DNA of 14,298 nt from CAYVBE01 sp964448935. GTDB lineage: Bacteria > Planctomycetota > Brocadiia > SM23-32. Made by a program: the position numbers and the translations under genes. Each line of letters starts with the position of its first letter. Position 1 is the stretch's first letter. Shown one piece after another: positions 1-6,999 of this stretch. The notes below the pieces were generated by a model. That model made no database searches and was not told where the DNA came from. It saw nothing but the letters and a program-made list of their open reading frames with translations. The DNA is taken from the NCBI GenBank assembly GCA_964448935.1, contig CAYVBE010000102.1:1-14298 (forward strand), written 5' to 3'.

Positions 1-97
1 GCCCCAGCCCGCACAGCACGTTGCGCACCCGCTCCGTCCGCGCGGGGGCGGGCAGCCTCTTCTTAAGCCAGGGCGGGAACCTGCGCGTTGTCTTCAT
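1..97 (-). CDS. lipA: Lipoyl synthase, N-terminal fragment (cut by window edge)
   Basis: Only the first 32 codons are inside the window; the gene runs off the left edge. The visible peptide has the basic, proline-rich opening typical of LipA (FPPWLKKRLP at residues 7-16), followed by a VRNVL-type helix. LipA is a radical-SAM enzyme that inserts two sulfurs into protein-bound octanoyl groups to make lipoyl groups; its iron-sulfur cysteine motifs would lie beyond the window. The ATG (95-97) overlaps the lipB stop codon as ATGA. A strong GGAGGT Shine-Dalgarno sits inside the end of lipB, 9 nt before the ATG, so the two genes are translationally coupled. Being directly after lipB, its functional partner, supports the call. 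I cannot see whether the rest of the gene is intact. Confidence 0.85.
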   Translation of the reverse strand, partial: MKTTRRFPPWLKKRLPAPARTERVRNVLCGLG

Positions 98-792
98 CGG
101 GCGGCCACCTCCGGTGTCGCTGTCTTGACCGCCTCCATACCGAACCGCTCGGCGAAGGTCTCCGCCGCTCTCTCCGCCACATCTTCCGACGAGGGCGCCC
201 GCGCCATCTCGCGCTCCAGCGACGTCATCTCCACCTCGGGCACCCCGCAGGGCACGATCAGCCGGAAGTAATCCAGGTCAACGCTCACGTTCAGGGCGAC
301 GCCGTGATAGGCGACCCAGCGGCGGACGGCGATGCCGATGGAGGCGATCTTCCGCCCCTCCACCCAGACTCCCGTGTGCGGCCCGTCGGCGTGCGCGGGG
401 ACGCCGTACTCCCCGCACAGCCCGATCAGCCAGGCTTCCAGGTCGCGCAGGTAGCGGTGCAGATCGCGCCCGCGCAGCTTGAGGTCCACGATTGGGTAGA
501 CCACCAGTTGCCCCGGCCCGTGGAACGTGACCTGCCCGCCCCGGTTGGTCTCCACCACACGGACGCCCCTCCGGTCCAGCAGTTCACTGTCGGCCAGCAC
601 GTCGGCGCGGCTGCCGGAGCGCCCCACGGTGATGACCGGCGTATGCTCGACGAGCAGCAGGTAATTCCGCCGCCCTTCGCTCTCCAGGCACCGCTCTCGC
701 CGGTCGAGCTGCAGTTCGAAGGCTGCGTCGTAGTCCAGCGTGCGCGGCCCCTCGACGTACAGCTTCGGGCGGCTCTGGTGGGCGTCGCTCAC
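94..792 (-). CDS. lipB: Octanoyl-[acyl-carrier-protein]:protein N-octanoyltransferase (LipB)
   Basis: A 232-aa protein of normal LipB length. It moves the octanoyl group from octanoyl-ACP to a lysine of lipoyl-domain proteins, the first step of de novo lipoylation in the cytoplasm. The family signature RGGQVTFHGPGQ is at residues 84-95. The catalytic pair is visible: Lys148 in GRKIASIGI and Cys182 in PCGVPEV, which forms the acyl-thioester intermediate. The start is GTG (790-792), directly after the lpd TGA, with a GAGAGG Shine-Dalgarno inside the end of lpd. This places the conserved YDAAFELQ helix about 20 residues in, as expected, so the GTG is preferred. The gene lies between lpd and lipA in a tightly packed lipoate operon. 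No key residue is missing. Confidence 0.95.
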   Translation of the reverse strand: MSDAHQSRPKLYVEGPRTLDYDAAFELQLDRRERCLESEGRRNYLLLVEHTPVITVGRSGSRADVLADSELLDRRGVRVVETNRGGQVTFHGPGQLVVYPIVDLKLRGRDLHRYLRDLEAWLIGLCGEYGVPAHADGPHTGVWVEGRKIASIGIAVRRWVAYHGVALNVSVDLDYFRLIVPCGVPEVEMTSLEREMARAPSSEDVAERAAETFAERFGMEAVKTATPEVAAR

Positions 793-2190
793 TCACCCTC
801 TCCAGTTGACGGGCATTCCGACCAGTCCGCCGGCCACCTCGTGCAGGCTCTCGGCCAGCGTGGGGTGGGCGTGGATGGTGTCGGCCAGTTCGTCGGCGGT
901 GCACTCCAGCTTCAGCGCCACACACGCCTCCCCCAGCAGCGAGCTGGCCTCCGGGCCGCAGATGTGGACGCCGATCAACTGGCCGGTCGAGGCGTCGGTG
1001 ACGGCCTTCACGAACGCGTCCGTCTCGCCCACGATGTGGGCCTTGCCCAGCGCCTGGAACGGGAACCGCTTCACGTTCACCTCGTCGGTCGTCTCCCGCG
1101 CCTCCGCCTCGGTCAGGCCGATGGTGGCGATCTCCGGGAAGGCGAACACGCAGGCCGGCACCAGGCGGCAGTCCATGGCGGCGGTCAGGGTGCCGGTGGC
1201 GTGGTCCGCGGCCACAACGCCCTCGTGGCTGGCCATGTGCGCCAGCAGTGGGTCGCCGGCCACGTCGCCCACGGCGTAGATGTGCGGCACCGAGGTCTGC
1301 ATGTGCTCGTTGACCGGTATCTCGCCGTTCTCGGCGGCTTCCAGCCCGGCCTGCTCGATTCCCAGGCCGGAGCAGTCGGGTCTGCGCCCGACGCAGACGA
1401 GCATCTTCTCGGCGGTCAGCTCCTCCCCGTCGGAGAGCTTCGCGCAGACGCCGTCGTCCGCCGCCTCCGCTTCTTCCACGCGCGTATCCACCCGGACATC
1501 GGCGCCGGCCTTCTTCAGCGCTTTGGTCATGGCTCGGGAGCAGTCTGCGTCCATCAGCGGCAGCAGGCTGTCCAGCATCTCCACTATGGTGACCCGGCAG
1601 CCGAAGGCCGCGTAGATGCTGGCGAACTCCACCCCGATGTAGCCTCCGCCCACGATGATGACGGACTCGGGCAGCGTGTCCGCGTTCACGGCGTCGGAGC
1701 TGTCAATGATCACCTCGTGGTCAAACGGCAGGTCGGGCAGCTCGATGGCGCTGGAGCCGGTTGCGATGATGATGGTCTCGGCTGTGAGCTTCTCGCGGTC
1801 GTCCTCGCCCTCAAGCGCCAACGTGTGGGGGTCCTGGAAGGTGGCTTCGGCGGAGATCAGCCCCACGTCGTTCCCCGACAGCAGGCCGCGCACTCCTTTG
1901 CCAAGCCGGCCGACGATCTCGTCCCGACGCTCCGCCACGGTCCCGTAGTTGACCTGCGGGTCGAGGCCCTCCAGCCCGAACTCCTCCCCGCGACGGGCCT
2001 GCCGCAGCATCCGGGCGCTCTGCCAGAGCACCTTGGTGGGTATGCAGCCCACGTTGGTGCAGACGCCGCCCGTCCTTCCTTTCTCGATGACGCACGCCTT
2101 CGCACCGCGCTGGGCGGCGCGAAGGCCGGCCACGTAGCCTCCCGGTCCGGAACCGATCACGGCAACGTCAAAATCATACTGTTCGCTCAT
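793..2190 (-). CDS. lpdA: Dihydrolipoyl dehydrogenase (E3 component)
   Basis: A 465-aa FAD flavoprotein that re-oxidises dihydrolipoyl groups with NAD+ in pyruvate/2-oxoglutarate dehydrogenase or the glycine cleavage system. The FAD-binding GSGPGG is at residues 13-18. The redox-active disulfide CTNVGC gives Cys44 and Cys49. The NAD-binding GGGYIG is at 181-186, the second FAD motif AVGDV lies ahead of the C-terminal dimerisation domain, and the active-site HAHPTLAE gives His442 and Glu447. All catalytic residues are present. The ATG at 2188-2190 follows a GAGG Shine-Dalgarno. It is the first gene of lpd-lipB-lipA, with a promoter candidate at 2239-2267. This context supports a true lipoamide dehydrogenase over mercuric or glutathione reductase relatives. 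Which E2 complex it serves cannot be told from this window. Confidence 0.95.
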   Translation of the reverse strand: MSEQYDFDVAVIGSGPGGYVAGLRAAQRGAKACVIEKGRTGGVCTNVGCIPTKVLWQSARMLRQARRGEEFGLEGLDPQVNYGTVAERRDEIVGRLGKGVRGLLSGNDVGLISAEATFQDPHTLALEGEDDREKLTAETIIIATGSSAIELPDLPFDHEVIIDSSDAVNADTLPESVIIVGGGYIGVEFASIYAAFGCRVTIVEMLDSLLPLMDADCSRAMTKALKKAGADVRVDTRVEEAEAADDGVCAKLSDGEELTAEKMLVCVGRRPDCSGLGIEQAGLEAAENGEIPVNEHMQTSVPHIYAVGDVAGDPLLAHMASHEGVVAADHATGTLTAAMDCRLVPACVFAFPEIATIGLTEAEARETTDEVNVKRFPFQALGKAHIVGETDAFVKAVTDASTGQLIGVHICGPEASSLLGEACVALKLECTADELADTIHAHPTLAESLHEVAGGLVGMPVNWRG

Positions 2191-2238
2191 GGCTACCTCG
2201 TGGATCGAACGATTGGAACCGCCTCACCCCGACCACAT

Positions 2239-2267
2239 ATTCTAATCCATGTGCCGGGATCGGCCAA
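2239..2267 (-). promoter_or_regulatory. Putative sigma70-type promoter of lpd-lipB-lipA
   Basis: Reading on the minus strand, TTGGCC (2262-2267, 4/6 match to the -35 consensus) is followed 17 nt later by TAGAAT (2239-2244, 5/6 match to TATAAT). This predicts a leader of roughly 40 nt before the lpd ATG. A CACAT-N10-ATGTG inverted repeat (2234-2253) brackets the -10 and could be a repressor site, though arms this short can arise by chance. The 95-bp gap shows no other gene. Confidence 0.45.
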
Positions 2268-2285
2268 ACGACGCGGCAGGGGCGT

Positions 2286-3110
2286 TCAGAAGCTCAGTTC
2301 GCGGCCTTCGAGGGCGCGCTCGACGCGGGGGATGTCCGTCCGCCCGGTGAGGTCCAGCACGGCGCCCCGGCAGGGCACCACGTCAAAGGGCACCTTCCCG
2401 TCTGCGATCAGGTCCGTCACGGCGGTGGTCAACTCCAGCTCGCCGCGCTGCGGGTCCGGCTGGACGGCGCGGCAGTATTCGAAGATGTGGGGCGTGAAGC
2501 GGTAAAGGTTCATGTTGACCAGCAGCCGCCCGTCGCGGGCGAACCGTTCCGGGTTCTCCGGTTTCTCCACAATGGCGCACAGCTCATCGTCATCGCCCAG
2601 CGAAAGGGCGGCGAAGCTCTTGACCCGCTCCGGGGCGATGTTGCCTCGCCGGGCCAGTTCGTCCCGGTCGAAGGCACCCACCGCGCAGCGGCCGTCCGGC
2701 AGGTCGGCCATGCGGCGCAGGTCCTCCACGGCGAACACGTTGTCCCCGTTGGTCAGCAGGAACTCCTCACCGCCCACGAAGCCCTCGGCCGCCCTCACGG
2801 CGTCCGCGGTGCCCCGTGGCTTCTCCTGCACGGCGCACTCCACCCGCGCCCCGCTGGCCGCGCTGATGCGACGGGCCTCGCGGCGCATCTCGTCCGCATC
2901 GGGCGCGACGACCAGGCAGATGCGCCTGAAGCCCGCCCGGAGCAGGCCGTCGGCCAGATAATCCAGGAACGGGCGGCCGTTCAGAGGTATCAGCGCCTTC
3001 AGGCCCTTCTCGGCCACGCGCGCCGCGGCCGCGTCGAGTTCCAGACCGTCCTGTTCGCGCTGCATGCGCGTGCCCAGCCCCCTTGCCATCACTACCGCCA
3101 TGTCAGTCAT
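2286..3110 (-). CDS. Sugar-nucleotide pyrophosphorylase (nucleotidyltransferase family), sugar unknown
   Basis: A protein of about 274 aa with the Rossmann-like fold of GalU/RmlA/GlmU-type nucleotidyltransferases, which join NTP and a sugar 1-phosphate to give an NDP-sugar and pyrophosphate. The nucleotide-binding loop reads MARGLGTRM, with Arg where LAAGxGTRM enzymes usually have Ala. It is followed by KALIPLNGRPFLDY, QEKPRGTADAV (residues 95-105), the metal-binding aspartate in TNGDN (Asp123), and EKPEN with NMNLYRF near 182-205. Start choice: the ATG at 3108-3110 places the first beta-strand where the family begins. A GTG at 3132-3134, with GGAG 7 nt upstream, would add eight residues and overlap the acyltransferase by 11 bp. 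I cannot exclude it. The gene is last in uvrA-acyltransferase-pyrophosphorylase. The acyltransferase neighbour suggests a cell-envelope sugar, but this is inference. Confidence 0.85.
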   Translation of the reverse strand: MTDMAVVMARGLGTRMQREQDGLELDAAAARVAEKGLKALIPLNGRPFLDYLADGLLRAGFRRICLVVAPDADEMRREARRISAASGARVECAVQEKPRGTADAVRAAEGFVGGEEFLLTNGDNVFAVEDLRRMADLPDGRCAVGAFDRDELARRGNIAPERVKSFAALSLGDDDELCAIVEKPENPERFARDGRLLVNMNLYRFTPHIFEYCRAVQPDPQRGELELTTAVTDLIADGKVPFDVVPCRGAVLDLTGRTDIPRVERALEGRELSF

Positions 3111-3123
3111 GGTTGCCCCCGCA

Positions 3124-4071
3124 TCATTCTTCACCGCCGCGCTCCGTGCGGGGCAGGTTCATTTTCCTGTTGTGTTTGTCGGGATCGGTTTTCCAGCGTC
3201 TGTGGAGCCAGAGCCATTCCTCGGGCGCCCGGCGCACCACCTCCTCCAGGTCGCGCGTGATACGCTCTGTGATGCGGTGGATTTCCCCCCGTCTCCCCGC
3301 CTCGGGGTCCGGCCACACCACGTCCTCGACGGTCACGCAGAAGCGGTTGCACCCCGGCACGTGGCGGGCGTGCACGAAGGCGACGGGCGCTCCCGTGCGC
3401 AGGGCAATGACCGCAGGCAAAGGCGTCGTGCTTGCCTGCCGGCCGAAGAAATCTACGAACACCCCGTGCCTGCGCGCATCCTGGTCTATCAGCAGGGCCA
3501 CGTGCCGGCCCGTCCGCAGCAGTTGGAGCATCCTGCGCAGGGAGCCATGCCTGTGCAAGGTGTGCTGGTGGGTCTGGCTGCGCAGCCGGGCGACGTAACG
3601 GCGCAGGAAAGGGTTGCGGGAAGGGCGCGTCATCGTCCACACGGGGTAGCCCAGGGCCGCCGCCGCGGCGCCCATGACTTCCCAGTGGCCAATGTGGCCG
3701 GTGACGAACATCACCCCGAGCCCGCACGACGCATCTGGCAGTTTCTCGAAACCCTCGGTCTCCAGCAGGGACTCGAGGGGCCGCCGACCCACCAGGCGCA
3801 CGAAGTGCAGCGCATCCAGAACGGAACTCATGAGGTGGGCGTAAGACGCCCGGAGCAGCCTCCTGGCCTCGGACCGGCCGGCGTCGGGGAACGCCCGGCA
3901 CAGATTCTCGATCGCATTTGCCTTGCGATGGCTGCGGTCCAGCCGAAAAAAGAGCCGTCCCAGGCTTCGGCACGCCTTTCTGCCCGTCTCCCAGGGCAAG
4001 ACGCGGAGACAGGTGAAGACGGTCCGCGCGAACGCGTAGACGAACAATTGCTCCGCTCGGTCGAACAGCAT
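3124..4071 (-). CDS. LpxL/HtrB-type lysophospholipid (lipid A) acyltransferase
   Basis: A 315-aa protein of normal length for late lipid A acyltransferases, which add a secondary acyl chain to lipid A or a related lipid at the inner membrane. The H-x4-E catalytic motif is present (His126 and Glu131 in GHIGHWE). The following family blocks are also visible: RPSRNPFLRRYVARLR (149-164), IDQDARRHGVFVDFFG (195-210) with the downstream STTPLP, and RRAPEEWLWLHRRWKT near the C-terminus. A hydrophobic N-terminal helix at about residues 8-26 fits membrane anchoring. The ATG follows GAGGAGG and lies 15 nt after the uvrA stop, so the gene is co-transcribed with uvrA. This is the main sign of an LPS-bearing Gram-negative host. 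The acyl chain and acceptor cannot be assigned, so lpxL and lpxM are not distinguished. Confidence 0.9.
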   Translation of the reverse strand: MLFDRAEQLFVYAFARTVFTCLRVLPWETGRKACRSLGRLFFRLDRSHRKANAIENLCRAFPDAGRSEARRLLRASYAHLMSSVLDALHFVRLVGRRPLESLLETEGFEKLPDASCGLGVMFVTGHIGHWEVMGAAAAALGYPVWTMTRPSRNPFLRRYVARLRSQTHQHTLHRHGSLRRMLQLLRTGRHVALLIDQDARRHGVFVDFFGRQASTTPLPAVIALRTGAPVAFVHARHVPGCNRFCVTVEDVVWPDPEAGRRGEIHRITERITRDLEEVVRRAPEEWLWLHRRWKTDPDKHNRKMNLPRTERGGEE

Positions 4072-4086
4072 CGCCTCCTCTCGCCC

Positions 4087-6873
4087 TTAATCCTGACTCT
4101 TGCCCGGCCCGAGCACGCCGCTCAGGAACCGGCCCGTGTGGCTCTGCGCGCAGGCGGCCACCGTTTCCGGCGGCCCTGCCGCCACGACCCGCCCGCCTTC
4201 GGCGCCTTCCTCGGGCCCAAGGTCAATCACCCAGTCTGCACACTTTATAACATCCAGGTTGTGTTCCACAACAATAACGGTGTGCCCGCGCTCCACCAGA
4301 GCCTGAAAACAGGAAAGCAGCTTGCGGATGTCGTCGAAGTGCAGCCCCACCGTGGGCTCGTCGAACAGGAACAGATGCCTTTCCTGCGAACTGCCCGCGA
4401 TGTGAGAGGCCAGCTTTAGTCGTTGGGCCTCGCCGCCGGACAACGTGGTGGCCGGCTGGCCCAGCCGGATGTATCCCAGGCCGGTCCTGGACAGGTAGCG
4501 CAGCCGGTCGGCGATGGGCTTCTGGTCGCCGAAAAACCGCAGCCCCTCGTCCGCCGTCATCTGCAGAACGTCGTAGATGGACCGGCCCCGATATTTTATC
4601 TCCAGAATATTGTCCTGGAAACGGCGACCCCCGCAGCGGTCGCAGGTCACGTACACGTCGGCCAGGAACTGCATGTCCACCTTGATGCTGCCCGTGCCGC
4701 TGCAGTGCTCGCACCGGCCGCCGGCGGTGTTGAACGAAAACGTCCCCTGGTCCAGGTTGCGGATGCGCGCCTCGCGGGTCCCGGCGAACAGCTTTCGGAT
4801 GTAGCTGTATGCCTTCAGGTAGGTCACGGGATTTGAGCGGGGCGTCTTGCCGATGGGCGACTGGTCCACCATGGTCACGTCGTCCACCAGGTCGTCACCG
4901 ACCAGTTCGTCGTGCTCGCCGATGAGTTCGGCGTAGCCGCCGGGCTTGCGGCGCTTGACGGCTCCGTAGAGTGTGTCCTGCACCAGGGTGCTCTTGCCGC
5001 TTCCGCTGACGCCCGTCACGCAGGTGAACAGGCCCAGGGGGAACCGCACGGTGATGTCCTTCAGGTTATGCTCCCGGGCGCCGCGTATCACGATCTCCTC
5101 GCCGCCGGGGCTGCGGCGCTCTTCCGGAACGGGTATGCGCAGTTCCCCGCGCAGGTAGGCGCCCGTGACCGAACGTTCGCACTCCTCCAGGCCGTCCACG
5201 GGGCCGGCGTAGACCACCTCCCCGCCGCGACCGCCCGCACGCGGGCCCAGGTCAATCACGTGGTCGGCCGCCTCGATGATCTGCCGATCGTGCTCGACCA
5301 CCACCACGGTGTTGCCGGCGTCGCGCAGATTGCTCAGGATGCCGATCAGCCGGTCGGCGTCGCGGGGATGCAGGCCGATGCTGGGCTCGTCCAGGATGTA
5401 GAGGGTGTTGACCAGGGCGCTGCCCAGGCTGGTGGCCAGGTTCACGCGCTGCATCTCGCCCCCGCTCAGTGTGCGCGTCAGCCGGTCCAGGGTCAGGTAA
5501 TCCAGGCCGATCCTGTGCAGGCAGTCCAGATGGCTGCGTATCTCCCGCAGCAGCAGCGCGCTGATCTCCTTTTCTTCGTCGGACAGCTCGATCTCATCCT
5601 GGAAAAACCGCAGCGCCCGGCCGATGGTGAAGCCGTTGACCTCCGCCATGTTCCGGCCGGAGACCCGCACCGCCCGCGCCTCCGGGCACAGCCGGGTTCC
5701 GCCGCAGTCCGGGCAGGTCAGGTAGCTGCGGTAGCGGCTCAGCAGCACGCGCACGTGGAGTTTGTATTTCTTGCTCTCCAGCCAGTCGAAGTAGTCCAGC
5801 ACGCCGTAGAAGTGTTCGGTGCCCTCGAACACGGCGTCCCGCTGCCGGCCCTCCAGGTCCTCCCACGGCACGTCCAGGGGGATCTCTGCCTTGGGCGCAC
5901 CCTCCAGCAGTTGCTCCATGCACTCCTCGGTGGAGTCGGTGGTCCAGGGGGCTATGGCGCCCTGACGGAGGGTCTTGCGTGGGTCGGGCACCACGCGCTG
6001 GCGGCTGATGGAGATAACGGCGCCGTAGCCGGAGCAGTTCTCGCACGCCCCCAGCGGGCTGTTGAAGGAGAAGAGTTGCGGCGCCGGCTCCGGCATCTCG
6101 CGGCCGCACTCGGCGCAGACCAGGCGGTTGTTGAACCGCAGCGTCGGCCCGTCCACCGCGTGGACCCGGCAGCGCCCCTTGCCCAGGCGATAGCAGGTCT
6201 CGACGGCTTCAATCAGTCGGCCGCGCGTGTCCGGACCGACCACCAGCCGGTCCACGATCACCTCCACCTCCGAGCGGCCCTCGACCGGAATATCATCGGA
6301 GGAGGTGATGTCCAGCACCTCGTCGTCCACCAGCAGGCGCACGAAACCCATCTCCCGGATGCGCTCCGCCTGCTCCTCCACAGTCAGCTTTTCGCTGAGG
6401 GTCAGGGGGAAGCTCACCATGAACCGGGTGCCCTCGCGCAGGTCCAGCACCTCCCGGGCGATGTGGGCCGGTGTGTGCGCCTCGATCTCGCGGTCGCACA
6501 CGGGGCAGAAGACCCGCCCTACCCGCGCCCAGAGCAGCCGCATGTAGTCGTTCAGCTCCGTGGCAGTGCCTACGGTGGAGCGGCGGCTTTTGACGGGGTT
6601 TTTCTGCTCGATGGCGATGGCCGGCGGGATGTTCTCCACCCTGTCCACGTCCGGCCTGTCCATCCGTTCCAGGAACTGTCGGGCGTAGGTGCTGAAGGAC
6701 TCGACGTAGCGCCGCTGCCCCTCCGCGTAGAGGGTCTCGAGGGCCAGGCTGGACTTGCCGCTGCCGCTCACCCCGGTGATCGCCACGTACTTTCCCCGCG
6801 GGACATCCACGTCTATGTCCTTCAGGTTGTGCACCCGCACGCCGCGGGCGCGTATGGCGTTGGCGGTGGTCAT
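4087..6873 (-). CDS. uvrA: UvrABC excinuclease subunit A
   Basis: A 928-aa protein, close to the E. coli length of 940 aa. It is the dimeric ATPase that finds bulky DNA lesions and loads UvrB in nucleotide excision repair. Two ABC modules are complete: Walker A GVSGSGKS at 34-41 and at 621-628, ABC signatures LSGGEMQR (469-476) and LSGGEAQR (811-818), and Walker B regions ending LDEPSIGLH and FDEPTVGLH. Zinc module cysteines are at 253/256/277/280 and, as CxxC-x19-CxxC, at 721/724/744/747. The UvrB-binding/insertion region follows the GTATELNDYMR block (about 102-112). The ATG at 6871-6873 is preceded by GAGG and by an extended -10 promoter candidate. It is first in a run with the acyltransferase and pyrophosphorylase. 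I saw no LexA-type CTG-N10-CAG box in its leader. Confidence 0.98.
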   Translation of the reverse strand: MTTANAIRARGVRVHNLKDIDVDVPRGKYVAITGVSGSGKSSLALETLYAEGQRRYVESFSTYARQFLERMDRPDVDRVENIPPAIAIEQKNPVKSRRSTVGTATELNDYMRLLWARVGRVFCPVCDREIEAHTPAHIAREVLDLREGTRFMVSFPLTLSEKLTVEEQAERIREMGFVRLLVDDEVLDITSSDDIPVEGRSEVEVIVDRLVVGPDTRGRLIEAVETCYRLGKGRCRVHAVDGPTLRFNNRLVCAECGREMPEPAPQLFSFNSPLGACENCSGYGAVISISRQRVVPDPRKTLRQGAIAPWTTDSTEECMEQLLEGAPKAEIPLDVPWEDLEGRQRDAVFEGTEHFYGVLDYFDWLESKKYKLHVRVLLSRYRSYLTCPDCGGTRLCPEARAVRVSGRNMAEVNGFTIGRALRFFQDEIELSDEEKEISALLLREIRSHLDCLHRIGLDYLTLDRLTRTLSGGEMQRVNLATSLGSALVNTLYILDEPSIGLHPRDADRLIGILSNLRDAGNTVVVVEHDRQIIEAADHVIDLGPRAGGRGGEVVYAGPVDGLEECERSVTGAYLRGELRIPVPEERRSPGGEEIVIRGAREHNLKDITVRFPLGLFTCVTGVSGSGKSTLVQDTLYGAVKRRKPGGYAELIGEHDELVGDDLVDDVTMVDQSPIGKTPRSNPVTYLKAYSYIRKLFAGTREARIRNLDQGTFSFNTAGGRCEHCSGTGSIKVDMQFLADVYVTCDRCGGRRFQDNILEIKYRGRSIYDVLQMTADEGLRFFGDQKPIADRLRYLSRTGLGYIRLGQPATTLSGGEAQRLKLASHIAGSSQERHLFLFDEPTVGLHFDDIRKLLSCFQALVERGHTVIVVEHNLDVIKCADWVIDLGPEEGAEGGRVVAAGPPETVAACAQSHTGRFLSGVLGPGKSQD

Positions 6874-6935
6874 CGGGCATGCCTCAGCGTTTGCGGGTTC
6901 CCCGGTGGCCTCCGAGGGGACCGGTCAATTCAGTC

Positions 6936-6944
6936 ATTTTAGCA
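6936..6944 (-). promoter_or_regulatory. Putative extended -10 promoter of the uvrA operon
   Basis: On the minus strand TGCTAAAAT gives an extended -10 (TG-N-TAAAAT, 5/6 to TATAAT). The -35 position is weak (TGCGCA, 3/6), as is common for extended -10 promoters. It lies in the 126-bp gap between the ligase-like gene and uvrA and predicts a leader of about 55 nt. The same gap holds a GGCC-TTCG-GGCC mini-hairpin (6975-6986) with no T run, which I do not call a terminator. Confidence 0.4.
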
Positions 6945-6999
6945 GACCGGAAGGTGGTGCGCACTCACGCGCGGGGCCTTCGGGCCGGCGAACTGCTCT

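Noticed and set aside
88..2505. Long antisense open frame (805 codons) across lipB, lpd and the pyrophosphorylase
   Set aside because: It is opposite three well-recognised genes, and its translation is Arg/Gly/His/Val-rich without any family motif. This is expected from GC-rich codon bias.
4912..6942. Antisense open frame of 676 codons opposite uvrA
   Set aside because: The composition is of shadow type and there is no motif; uvrA is unmistakable on the other strand.
6975..6986. GGCC-TTCG-GGCC hairpin as terminator of the ligase-like gene
   Set aside because: The stem is only 4 bp and no T run follows on the minus strand, so it is not enough for an intrinsic terminator.
6874..6999. LexA/SOS box ahead of uvrA
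   Set aside because: I could not find CTG-N10-CAG or a GAAC-N4-GTTC-type palindrome near the promoter candidate.
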